Below, one piece after another: positions 54,395 through 64,000 of a DNA stretch of 64,000 bases. The notes under the pieces were generated by a model. That model was not told the origin of the DNA. It saw only the letters and a program-made list of their open reading frames with translations, and did no database searches. The stretch is taken from contig NC_072802.1 in NCBI RefSeq assembly GCF_028583425.1, positions 18,795,926 to 18,859,925 of the forward strand. The letters run 5' to 3'. Every line of letters starts with the position of its first letter. Position 1 is the stretch's first letter. Both the position numbers and the translations under genes were made by a program. Origin of the DNA: Eublepharis macularius. Its lineage: Eukaryota > Chordata > Lepidosauria > Squamata > Eublepharidae.

Positions 54395-54672
54395 GAGAGC
54401 CAAGCTCCAAGTGATGAATTACACTTGAATGGCAAGTGAACAGACTCACGTGTATTCCTCCCTGTTCAGTTGCACTCCACTTGCGCTCCACTTGATCACA
54501 AACGACACTTGAACAACAAGTGAACAGACTCACGTGTATTCCTCCCTGTTCACTTGCGCTCCACTTGATCACGTAGTGGAGCGCAAGTGGAGTGCAAGTG
54601 AACAGGGAGGAATACACACAAGTCTGTTCACTTGCTGTTCAAGTGTCATTCGTCACTTGTATCTTGGCCCTC
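54395..54672. mobile_element. Palindromic MITE with duplicated left arm
   Basis: It has the same termini as 51277-51509. The left arm block 'aagtgaacagactcacgtgt' with 'attcctccctgttca' occurs twice in tandem (about 54437 and 54520), whereas the right arm is single. The longest hairpin pairs 54520-54565 with 54575-54635. Confidence 0.8.
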
Positions 54673-54904
54673 GCTCATTTTCTTTAGCCTCGATTAGTGT
54701 TTGCAACATAAGGCGTTTACATGATGGGATGCTTTGGCAAATGTAATCCATCCCGCCAGAAAACATAGTATTAGTAAAGCACTCATTGATCAGAATGCCT
54801 GTTTTCTGGATTCTTTGGTATGACAAGCACACATACCCTCTGCTGATCATAGGCATACATTTTATAGTTCTATTTATTCATGTTCTTTTGGTGAAAGAAG
54901 CATA

Positions 54905-55160
54905 ACAACAACAACATTAACATTCGATTTATATACCACCCTTCTGGACAACTTAACACCCACTCAGAGCGATTTACAAAGTGTGCTATTATTATCTCCA
55001 CAACAAACACCCTGTGAGGTAGGTGGGGCTGAGATGGCTCTGGAAGAGCTGTGACTGATCCAAGGTCACCCAGCTGGCTTCAAGTGGAGCAGAAGGGAAT
55101 CAAACCCGGTTGTCCAGATTAGAATTCCGTGCTCTTACACCAAACTGGCTCTTGAAGCAT
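54905..55160 (-). repeat. tRNA-SINE family, minus orientation
   Basis: 'cgatttatataccacccttc', 'acccactcagagcgatttac' and 'ccaaggtcacccagctggct' are diagnostic. A CAA-rich run precedes it. Confidence 0.75.
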
Positions 55161-55892
55161 CATTCTTTGAATGGGAAAATTAAGTCCTTATGAGTTGGAT
55201 CCAGTGGAATGGGTTTTTTTTTGCTTTCCATGTCCTGCTGCAGCCTGAAATGCTACCCCTGAGTTGGAGGCCTACAAGAGGAGGGAGGAACTGGCAAAAA
55301 TCACCTCTCTTATATTAGCAGGAACCAACCTCTGGATCCAACTCAAAGGGCTGAACTACATGCTATGTCAGCATTCTTTGACTAGAACTTCAGAAGAGTT
55401 CTTTGTCCCTAAAAAGTGGTTTAGGAGGCAGGGTTATCAGGATCAGGGACTAGGGATCCCATTCCCCTGGTGGAGGCAGGGAATCTCCTGCTCCCAGCCC
55501 CTACCTCCCCCACCTCTCACCTGGCTGACAGGGGGGGGGGAATGGGTCCCAGGAGCCCCACTGTGTTCTCCCACATGGTCCAGAGCACTTTTTTGTCACA
55601 TTGGGAATGACATCATTCACAGCGCGACAAGGAAATGAAGGCCCCCCAGGCAGGGCTGATTTGATAAAAATCAGTGCCCAACAGTGCTTTGGTGTGTGAG
55701 GTAAGTCCTCCAGATGTGCACATACACACACACACCCGGTTTAGGCTCTAGGGGATCTGGCAAACCTATGACAGAGACATGATGGTGGGGAAGGGCGGGC
55801 TTATCCTCCCTCTGTTCCTCTCTACTGCTATAAACCCTGATGGAGAAAAAGAACATCACTGCCCCTCTACTCAACAAGACTGGACATCTCCA
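55161..55892. other. Intergenic, no supported gene
   Basis: A 124-codon frame (55264-55638) ends in a proline/glycine-rich low-complexity stretch and resembles no known protein. Nothing else is recognised. Confidence 0.4.
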
Positions 55893-56109
55893 TTAGAGAT
55901 GCCAACCTCCAGGAGGGTCCTGGACATCTCCTGGAATTACAGCAAATCTCCAGACTAAATAAATCAGTTCCCCTGGAGAAAACGGCTGCTTTGGAAGGCA
56001 GACTCTATAGCATACCCTACTGAGGTCTCTCCCCTCTCCAAAACCTGACCTCCCCCAGGCTCCACCCCCAGATCTCCTGGAATTTCCCAGTCCAGAGATG
56101 GCAACCCTA
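55893..56109 (-). mobile_element. Family C MITE, minus orientation
   Basis: It starts 'tagagatgccaacctccagg' and ends 'gagatggcaaccct', with 'cagttcccctggagaaaacg' and 'aggctccacccccagatctc' in reverse order to 42322-42550. Confidence 0.75.
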
Positions 56110-56429
56110 TCCTCCATCCTAAGAAGCTCTCCTCCAACGTCAGTGGCCCTTCCTCTGGCTAAAGAGCTGCTTAAGTCAGAGGAAGTCTTTGAGCTTTGCT
56201 GATCGGAGTGGTAGGGTACGGGCCAATATGGCACCTGTCTTCTCCTTCCCCCAACCCGGGGGTGGCAGTTTTGACTGGGTAAATTGCAGAGGAAAGAATG
56301 GAACCCCCTTCTGGAATAGGACCAACCATCAAGTGTCAAATAACATATTCTACTCTAATGAAATGGAGGAATGCTAAGATTTGCTATTTTCTTTGGGAAA
56401 GAAGCAAGTAGACATCTGGAAACACACAT

Positions 56430-56430
<1 letters not shown>

Positions 56431-56488
<58 letters not shown>

Positions 56489-56690
56489 TTTCACTTACAC
56501 CCTGCCTTTCTCCCCTATGGGGACCCAAAGCAGCTTACCTCATTTTTCTCTCCTTCATTTTTTCCTCACAACAGCCCTGCGAGGGAGGTTAGGCTGAGTG
56601 TGTGTGACTGGCCCAAGGTCACCCAGTGAACTTCCATGGCAGATCCTAGTCTGACACTCCTAACCCCTACACGAAACTGGCCCTTATGGC
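56431..56690 (-). repeat. (ACT)n microsatellite followed by tRNA-SINE
   Basis: An uninterrupted (ACT)19 array occupies 56431-56488. It is followed at 56489-56690 by a minus-strand SINE ('caccctgcctttctccccta', 'ctggcccaaggtcacccagt'). The array sits where the SINE's tail would be, so it probably grew from the A-rich tail. Confidence 0.75.
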
Positions 56691-57660
56691 AGGCACGACC
56701 GTGCCTACAATGCTGGGAATCACTGGGGTAGATATTATGGACTTTGGTAAGCGAATGATCTGATTCAATATAAGAGAGGCTGATGTGACTCTAAAGTAGT
56801 CTCCTGGAACCCAATGGGAGTCTACGTGGCTACTCCCAAGTAAGAGGCCAGGGAATGACAGCCCAAAGGTACTTTGATGACTTAACTTCTGCACGGATTT
56901 CCTGTTCATGTCTGGGAGCTTAATGGAGGTTACTGGAAGGCTTCTCAGAATATCTAACGGAACTGTTCTGCATCATAGTCCCCTTTTCCTAGGTGGTCTT
57001 GCTGACTAGATAATGAGGAAACAACATCTCTGATTTATACTGATATATGAAAGGGGAAAGATTTTCAAAAAGAAGAAGTGGACACGAGAGCAACTGTGGG
57101 AAAACGAAACCCTCAGGAACAGCAAAGCTGGAAAAAATAGGCCATCATTTCTATGCTAAATTAACTTTTCATAATGGAAAGATTTTTAGCTTCTGACTAA
57201 AAATAACAAGCAAAGAGGATTGATTTCAGGGAGCAAGTCAGACATATGAAATATCTGATCAAACAATGGCGCACGTAGCCTCATTTAGGGGCCTTATGCG
57301 CCGGTGCACAAGGCCCCGAAATGACATGGCAGGTGGGCGTTATAGGCCTGGCCTGAACATGCAGCAGAGAGAAGCGGTAATGAGGTGGGATAGCACTGAG
57401 GTGGTAGAACAGGGGAGGGAATAACGTTTTTGAAGGCTTCCCATATTACCCCACACTCCCAAAGCTTAAAACCAGGACCGCAGGGAAGGAGCCGGCTTAA
57501 GGTCCTTCTTGGTGATGTGTCATGTTTTTACTTGAAGAGGGAGACCTTTGATAGAACTTGTTTCTACGCTTCTCTCTGTCATCTCAGGATTCCACCACCT
57601 CATCCTTCTACAGGCATTGACCAGTCCATGTCTGTTCAAGTAGACAGCAGGGCTCTGTGG
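56691..57660. other. Intergenic, no gene seen
   Basis: No exon, RNA gene or clear repeat boundary is recognised. Confidence 0.45.
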
Positions 57661-57668
57661 GTAGCGGA

Positions 57669-58087
57669 CAGGGGCGGTGCCAGGGTTTTCGGCACTCGCA
57701 GCCAGCCGGCTGGGCGCCCCCCCACGCACACACATGTGCGCGCACGCACACGCGGGCCTGCGTGATGATGTCACGCGTGATGTCATCACGGGAGTGCACG
57801 TGCCACCGCCGGCCCGATCACTGCGGCGGGCAGCTATGATGGTGCGCAGGTGGCCTCCAAGTTCTCCCGCTTGGTTGCCTGCACCGCCGCAGATGCCTGC
57901 CCGCGGCTGCTGCGCCTGGCCAGGGGTGTGTGCTGGCGGCGGTGGCGGCATGGGGCGGGGCGGGAGGGATAAGAGGCTGTGGTTCTGTGGCGCTCCCTCC
58001 CGCCCCCTGCGCCTCCTCCGGCGCTCCCTCCGGCACCCCGCGCCTGAGGCCACCGCCTACCTGGCCTCAATGGGCGCGCCAGCCCTG
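57669..58087 (+). mobile_element. GC-rich hAT-type MITE, family E
   Basis: It starts CAGGGGCGGTGCCAGGG and ends GGCGCGCCAGCCCTG. The flanking octamers are GTAGCGGA (57661-57668) and GTAGTGGA (58088-58095), one mismatch. Its interior has 'gatgtcacgcgtgatgtcat'-type palindromes. Open frames of up to 177 codons inside it reflect base composition. Confidence 0.8.
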
Positions 58088-58436
58088 GTAGTGGAGGGCA
58101 CATTTCCAAATGTCTAGCCTGAGAATTAAGGAGCAATGATCCCCCCTCCCCCTCCCCCCAGACATGAAGAACAATACGGAACATAAGACTGATATTTTTG
58201 AGTCCGGCTTGCACTGCAGGGATATCCCTTTTATCGATTGTTGTTTTAAAAAGCTGACAAAAAGCACTCCAGCAGGACAGGGAGGGGGAAGTGGTGGCAT
58301 GAGGGGGTACTGTAGAGAATATCTCCATGGGCACTATGATGATATCACTACGCTACTCTACACGAACAGTTTTCCTACAGATCAAGATTATTTTATTTAT
58401 TAGACTTATCCGTCTGCTCTCCCCACAATGCAGGCT

Positions 58437-58635
58437 CACAGCTGTGTTAGTCTGTCTGTAGCAGGAGAAAAGAATAAGAGTCCTGTAGCACCTGTAAGAT
58501 TTGGGGTAGGGTATGAGCTTTCATGAGCCACAGCTCACTTCTTCAGATACGATCTGAAGTGAGCTGTGAATCACGAAAGCTCGTATGTATCACATTTTTT
58601 CTTAGTCTTATAGTTGCTGCTGGACTAGTGTTCCT
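58437..58635. repeat. Fold-back AGTAGCACC-family repeat
   Basis: 'cagctgtgttagtctgtctg', 'cctgtagcacctgtaagatt' and 'tatgagctttcatgagccac' are mirrored by 'aatcacgaaagctcgtatgt' and 'cttatagttgctgctggact'. Confidence 0.65.
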
Positions 58636-58863
58636 GCAGAGTCATTCTAGGTTTGCTTTGAGCATCATCTGTGCCAATTTCAATTTCTTTTGTTCTATGG
58701 AAGCTCGTCATGAAACATTGCTAAGAACACTAGAGGGGAATTCAAAGAGAATTATTCTAAAAAGCGCTGAATCACCATTACGCTGTTTCAGCATTTCATC
58801 CACTCTGTAGTGGAGTTCTGCTGAGTTTTAATCTTTGCAAATTTGTATGTATATACCTATTCC

Positions 58864-59265
58864 CAGGGCTTTTTTCTGGGAAAAGAGGTGGTGGAACTCA
58901 GTGGGTTGCCAGCACAGGGGGGCAGCTCTTGGTGGGAGGTGATGCCCCGGGTACCACATGCGTGTGCGCAAAGTGCGCGCACACTCCCCCGACCACACAA
59001 TGACATCATTTTGGGTTAGCTGGAACAAGGGGGGAGTTTTTTAAAGTTTAAATCGCCCTTGGAGAAAAAGGTCACATGACCGGTGTCCCCACCCTCTGAT
59101 CTCCAGACAGAGGGGAGTTTAGATTGCCCTCTGCGCCACTGGCACGGAGGGCAATCTAAGCTCCCCTCTGTCTGGAGATCAGGGGGCGGGGCCACAGGCC
59201 ATGTGGCCATTTTCAAGAGGTTCCGGATTGCCGTTCCACCGCGTTCCAGCTGAAAAAAAGCCCTG
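58864..59265 (-). mobile_element. hAT-type MITE, family A (copy 7, longest)
   Basis: It starts CAGGGCTTTTTTCTGGG and ends GAAAAAAAGCCCTG. The flanking octamers are CCTATTCC and CCTATTAC. It keeps an extra ~100-bp segment ('ggcagctcttggtgggaggt' to 'acactcccccgacc') missing from the shorter copies, so it is closer to the full-length form. Confidence 0.85.
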
Positions 59266-59825
59266 CCTATTACATGTAGATGAAAATGGCTTTGAAATTG
59301 ATTGCACTGAATCCACCTTGAATCTCAGTGAGAAAGGCAGACTATAAATAACATAAACAAACAAATAAATTGCTGCACATTAAAATAAATATTTATCAAA
59401 CAACAGGGTTATTTAAGAGCCTGTGAGGTTGATGTTTCCAGGCCAAAATAAGGGAACAGAAACAAATCAGTACTTTTGGTTTTCACTGCTGGTTTTGACA
59501 CTGCCAAACTCTGTCACCCGATTGATTTCTTACACGTCTCTTCTGTTCCCCAGAATGCAAGATTGCAGAGTTTTTTTTCTGTAGCTATTGCCTAACCCAG
59601 GGCAGTAAATTCAGGAAAAGAAAAGGGAAGCATTTCTTTACGGTGCTTTTTTAGCTTATAGAATCCACGGTCACAAGATGTAGCCAACATCTTCAATGGC
59701 TTTACAGGGTGAGAAAATGAATCCATGGAAATTGGTTTATCAGTGGCTATTTGAATGCCAGTAGCTAGGGAACAAGATCCAGTATAATTCTGGACCCCGT
59801 GTGGTAACATTATCCCCAAACTCAC

Positions 59826-60269
59826 TAGGGTTCCCAGGTGCCTGCCGGTGGTGGGCAAACTCCCAGGGATTTGCCCCCTCATCCGCTGATTGCCCAGTGA
59901 TCGCCAGGAGGGTACAAGCTCCTGGAACTTACCCACCACTGGCAGGCACCTCAGGAGTGCACGTGCCCCAGAGCTGGCATGGCGACATCACTTCTGGAAA
60001 TGATGTTGTTGCGCTGCCCATGGGAGCCTTCCCACACTTCGTTTGGGGGCGATTTGGGCCCCAAACGAGCTGAATCAGCCCCGTGCAGAGCACAGGAGTG
60101 CTCGCGTGGCTGGCGTGGTGATGTCACTACAGGAAGTGACGTCATCACACCAGCTATGTGGCGCGCACACCCTTTGCATGCATATGAAAGAAGACCTCAT
60201 GCCCGGCACAAGTTAAGTGCCAGGTACTTCACCCTCCTGATGGGAGGTGAGGGGTACCTGTCAACCCTA
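59826..60269. mobile_element. hAT-type MITE (TAGGGTTCCCAGGTGCC ends)
   Basis: TAGGGTTCCCAGGT and ACCTGTCAACCCTA are imperfect inverted termini. The flanks AAACTCAC and AACTCAAC suggest a blurred 8-bp TSD. Its interior has paired 'gccggtggtgggcaaactcc' and 'cttacccaccactggcaggc' arms and a 'gtcactacaggaagtgacgt' hairpin. A fragment of family C (60276-60334) abuts it. Confidence 0.65.
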
Positions 60270-60615
60270 AACTCAACTCTCCCAATGCTCCAACCCCAAA
60301 ATCTCCAGGAATTTCCCAACCCGGAGTTGGCAACTTGATACACAACTCAGTGTAAGGAGGTATTCAAACTTTACCTAATTGGAACAAACACGAACACAGA
60401 AAAGATGACTGCGCTCTGGTGCCTCAGCTCCCATTAAACGGAGCACGCCAAAATTTTGTCTGTAGGAGCTCCTCTTCTCCTCAGCCCTTCACCAGACCTT
60501 AGCCGTGGGAGCACCAGGGCCCCAACTCTCCCTCCAGCTCCTGGTGTGCTGGCCCCTCAGCCTTCCAGTCTTTTCTATCTTCTGGTTTGGATTATGACAG
60601 TAGCTGCCACATGGG

Positions 60616-61229
60616 TAGGGTTGCCAGGCCCCCTCGATCTCCCGGTGGGAGATTGGCACCTGGCTCTTACCTGAGGGGGAGGGGTGCGCGCGCTTCTGCA
60701 AGCGCGTTGACGTCACTTATTGACGTCACCATGCAGCCCGTTGGGGCACAGATCGGGCCTGTTGTGGGCCCCTGCGGAGCGGAGCGTTCCTGTGCTCTGC
60801 AGGGGCCCACAACGGGCCCAATCCACGCCCAAATGGGCCCAATCCGCACCCATTTTGGCATGGATCAGGTCCGTTTTGGCACGGATTGGGCCCATTTAAG
60901 GCCCCTGTGGAGCATGGAAGCGTTCCTGCGCTCCGTAGGGGCCCACAACAGGCCTGATCTGTGCCCGTGGATCGGGCCCATTTTGACGGGGATCGGGTCC
61001 GTTGTGAGTCCCCGCGGAGCGCAGGAATGCTCCCGCGCTCCATAGGGGCCCCGATCCATGCCAAAACAGGCCTGATCCTGGCGGCTGCTGTGCGCGGGGG
61101 CGCGCAGCACTGCAATGGGGCGCGCATTGAAGGTGCGTGCCCCCCCCCCGCTGGCCAGGTAGGTGGGGGCGGGGGTGGGAGTGTGGGGGCGGGGGACCCC
61201 CCGCCCCCACCAGGGGTCTGGCAGCCCTA
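60616..61229. mobile_element. GC-rich hAT-type element with internal repeats, perfect TSD
   Basis: It starts TAGGGTTGCCAGGCCCCC and ends GGTCTGGCAGCCCTA. A perfect 8-bp TSD, CACATGGG, lies at 60608-60615 and 61230-61237. The interior repeats a 'gcggagcg ... gctc ... aggggcccacaac' unit three times (about 60775, 60910, 61013) with 'gatcgggccc'-type spacers. No transposase is encoded. It is about 614 bp long. Confidence 0.85.
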
Positions 61230-61547
61230 CACATGGGACAGGCCTCTGTTGCCTCCTGCTCCAATTCCCAGGATTTGGAGGGCTTTGTCTCTATTTCCCA
61301 GTATCCGTTTCATCCTTGACTGATCCTGAAGAATAGCGTTGGATGAAGACTCCTCTCCTGTTCCATGACTAGGAATTCTGCCTCCTTGGGTGGCAACACT
61401 TGGGAGAGCTCCCAAATGGAGGTCAGGCCTCAGCTGGGCCCAGCAGATTAGAAGGCTCTGCAGATTGGACTAGGTAGGCCAAGAGGCACAAAGGCCTTCA
61501 GAGAAACAGGAGGGCAGTCAAATATATATGAATATTGTTCAGTTTTT

Positions 61548-62240
61548 AGGTTGCCATTTCTGGGTTGGAGAATCCCTGAAGATTTAGGGGGTGTAGCCTT
61601 AGAAGGTCCCCCAGTGGGGGCAAGTGTCACCCGGCCTCACCCTCTGCCCCCCCCACTGGTTGGCAGGGGGATAGATGGGGGAACAGGCCTCCTGGGTGCA
61701 CTCCTGGGGTGTAGGGTTGCCTAGTCCAGGTTGGGAAATTCCTGGAGATTTGGGGGGTGGAGCCTGGAGAAGGTGAGGTTTGTGGAGGGGAGGGGCCTCA
61801 GAATGGTATCCACCCTCCAAAGCAGCCATTTTTTGCATGAGAACGGATCGCTATTGCCTGGAGAACAGTTGTAATTCTGGGAGATCTCCAGCCACCACCT
61901 GGAGGCTGGCAGCCCTGAGAGCAGTGCGATGACATCATTCCCAGGAGTAACATCATTGCACTGCCCCGGGAGTGTTGCAGCGGACCGCTTTGGAACCCAA
62001 ACATGTGTGATGGCAAAGAATAAGGTAAGTGCCGGCTCCCCTACTCCTGCTGGGAGGGTAAAGAGACCTGGCAGCCCTATCAGGGGTTGGGGAAGGAAGG
62101 GCGCTCATAGAGTCCATAATGCCAGAGAGTCCACCCTCCAAAGCAGCCATTTTCTCCAGCCCAACACCTCTGTGGTCTGGAGATCAGTTGTAATTCTGGG
62201 AGATCTCCAGCCCCACCTGCAGGTTGGCAGCCCAAGTTAT
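61548..62240. mobile_element. Nested cluster of family C-related MITEs
   Basis: 61712-61918 is a nearly whole family C copy ('ccaggttgggaaattcctgg' to 'ggaggctggcagccct'). It sits inside a longer related element whose ends lie near 61551 ('taggttgccatttctgggtt') and 62077 ('acctggcagcccta'). A further family C half follows at 62078-62236. The order of insertion is inferred. Confidence 0.6.
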
Positions 62241-62884
62241 GTATCCTACCACTCTGTTTAGCTAGGGCAGGGGGGGGGCAGTATCTTCTAACTCCCCATT
62301 CTTTTCTTGGCAGTTTAATTTTTCTTGTTCCCTCTGTCTTTTTCGGAACGGTCATTGAGAGACATTAGACATCCCTTACGCAGGCTTGGAGGTATAATGC
62401 GGAACTTCTTCAAAGGGCTTTTGGCCCATCCTGACAAATGTTTTTAATGCTCCTGCTCTGAAGGACAATAGCTTGGCCTCTGTTTTAAATTTGCTGTTTA
62501 CATGATGGGTTTTTTTGACGTTTTAATGGTGTATTGGTTTAATGTCACTCCCCTTGGTTCCATTTTTTCTGAGAGAAAAGTGAGTCTAGAAACATTTTAA
62601 ATAAATAAATGGAGCTTCTACAGAGATATACTAAAAAAGAAGGCGACCTTAAATGTCAGATGATTGCTTTAAGAAAGCTATTACACCCCCCTCCATTTTT
62701 AAAAAATTGGATCTAAGTGTAATTTTACTTGTATGCAAATATAAGATGACTCACTTTTCTTTCTTTGCTTTGCTTTTAAGTTTTTACTCATGTAATAGGC
62801 CTGTGCTGTAAGAAATTGATCGGATATATGTATTGGTAAATGGACAGGGCTTGTAAACTGTACTACTAGGTACTATCAGTTGGT
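62241..62884. other. Intergenic; retroelement tail, no gene
   Basis: A tail-type block ends near 62605 ('taaataaataaatgg'). Nothing coding is seen. Confidence 0.45.
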
Positions 62885-63125
62885 GTAGATATGCTTCTAC
62901 TGGGAGTTTCCACGATATTTAATATGTTTATGTCAAATTACGTTTTTCTGCAATGTTTCATATCTGTATTTGGTTCTATGTTTGTTTTCTAATTTCTGCA
63001 ATCCATACGCTATTGTATTGTTTGTTGAATGTGCCAGCTGTTAATCATATTGATTTACACTGTGTAATCCACCTTGAGTCTGAGTGAGAAAAGTGGACTA
63101 TAAATAACATAACTAAATAAACAGA
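62885..63125 (+). repeat. Non-LTR retroelement 3' tail
   Basis: 'gatttacactgtgtaatcca', 'ccttgagtctgagtgagaaa' and 'ggactataaataacataact' form the uninterrupted version of the tail split by a MITE at 51277. Confidence 0.6.
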
Positions 63126-63730
63126 TTGGAGCAAATATGGTAAATAGCAACACAGAGGGGTTTTTTTTGTGGCTGGGGGCTGGAGTATTAAAGACAAGGG
63201 AGAAGTTTGGCTTCTTCGTCCCGACTGTGTCTGCAACAGTGTAGATCACACTCTCTTCTCACTGCTTCATATCAGTGGTTCTAAACAAAGGTTTGCAGGC
63301 CTACTCCCGAGGGATGTGTGGCGTGCTGTTTCTTGCACATAGTCATTATGGTTTTGACCCACAAGAGGGCAGCAGACAACAGTCTGGCAGGAATGTTTGC
63401 AGATTAGATGCTGATGTGGGTCTGTTGTTGATTTCAAAGGACAATCCATTATGGAAGGCTTCATGTACGTATACCACTTCAAACACTGTGTTTGGCATAA
63501 ATATACAATTTCAGCATAGATTCTACACGAATGTTCCTTTTAAAGGTTCCTTCCTGATCTTGCGCAAACACAACTGTACTGTGAGTACAACACAGACTGA
63601 CATGCATAGAAGTCACTGTTTTCCAGGAACAATATTTTGAACTGTTTATAACACTGATGAACAGCCATTATTTTTTAAAAAGTCCACATGTAGGTTTGGA
63701 TAAGGGGCACCCAGTATCCAAAGGCCCCTC
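63126..63730. other. Intergenic, no gene seen
   Basis: A 121-codon frame (63275-63640) shows no family resemblance or splice support. The sequence looks unique. Confidence 0.4.
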
Positions 63731-63738
63731 ATTACAGC

Positions 63739-63947
63739 TAGGGTAACCACCCCTGGGTCAGGGAATCACTGGAGATTTAGGGTTAGAGCCTGCGGAGGGT
63801 GAAATTTGAAGAGGGCAGGGATCTCACCGGTGTATACGTCCACCCTCCAAAGCAGCCATTTTCGGTGGGGTAACTGATCTTTGTCATCCATAAATCAGGT
63901 GTAATTCTAGGAGATCTCAAGGCTTCAAGTGGAGCCTGGCAAACCTA
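63739..63947 (+). mobile_element. Family C MITE
   Basis: It starts TAGGGTAACCACCCC and ends GAGCCTGGCAAACCTA. The flanking octamers are ATTACAGC and ATTAGAGC (7 of 8 match). The order of internal blocks matches 42322-42550. Confidence 0.8.
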
Positions 63948-64000
63948 ATTAGAGCTTTGTTCTCTGTGGTGGTTTTACCTTCTCCCCCCTTTTGGTTGTC

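Noticed and set aside
57520-58334. Several long frames (146-177 codons) on both strands
   Set aside because: They lie in the GC-rich family E MITE and its flanks. Low-complexity Pro/Arg/Ala content and multiple overlapping frames indicate composition, not genes.
60587-61323. Overlapping frames of 120-152 codons on both strands
   Set aside because: They fall in the repeat-bearing GC-rich hAT element with a perfect TSD.

Overview
This is a window of vertebrate nuclear DNA, most likely from a squamate reptile (lizard-like). The evidence is spliced vertebrate genes with GT-AG introns inside dense interspersed repeats: CR1 and L1 LINE pieces, a DIRS-type retroelement fossil, a Penelope-like element, tRNA-derived and 5S-rRNA-derived SINEs, and many palindromic hAT-type MITEs with 8-bp target-site duplications (TSDs). 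There is no operon, CRISPR, rRNA or prokaryotic feature. The squamate call is an inference from the repeat mix; the species cannot be named from sequence alone.

Three protein-coding genes can be supported. (1) SH3BGRL on the + strand: coding exons 2, 3 and 4 (14244-14429, 21850-21930, 23490-23522) plus the 3' UTR. The first coding exon lies upstream of the window, so positions 1-14243 are intron 1. (2) A complete three-exon SH3BGRL3-like gene on the - strand (exons 35413-35366, 33595-33428, 30508-30407; 105 aa). It starts in a CpG island with a CCAAT box and runs tail-to-tail towards SH3BGRL. (3) A TASL (CXorf21)-like gene on the + strand with one 307-aa coding exon (51784-52707), a C-terminal pLxIS motif and a plausible upstream promoter plus non-coding exon (TATA at 50155, donor at 50293/50294). 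All intron phases in the two SH3BGRL-family genes are 0 and fall at equivalent places, as expected of paralogues sharing a thioredoxin-like fold.

Layout: 1-1710, DIRS-type fossil; 1711-14243, SH3BGRL intron 1 with SINEs, CR1, MITEs and an unusual CpG-rich stretch carrying two perfect CArg (SRF) boxes; 14244-24620, SH3BGRL exons with intronic L1s, one interrupted by a Penelope-like element that carries a hammerhead-ribozyme-like fold; 24620-30085, intergenic with a hAT-like element holding a 72-bp minisatellite; 30085-35720, SH3BGRL3-like gene and its CpG island; 36105-37500, a diverged ~150-bp satellite array; 37500-50100, repeat-rich intergenic DNA; 50155-53080, TASL-like gene; 53080-64000, repeat-rich intergenic DNA with nested GC-rich hAT-type MITEs.

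Functionally, SH3BGRL and SH3BGRL3-like are small adaptor/redox-fold proteins. The TASL-like protein is predicted to link lysosomal SLC15A4 to IRF5 activation downstream of endosomal TLRs. I see no evidence that the three act together; their adjacency is a matter of locus history.
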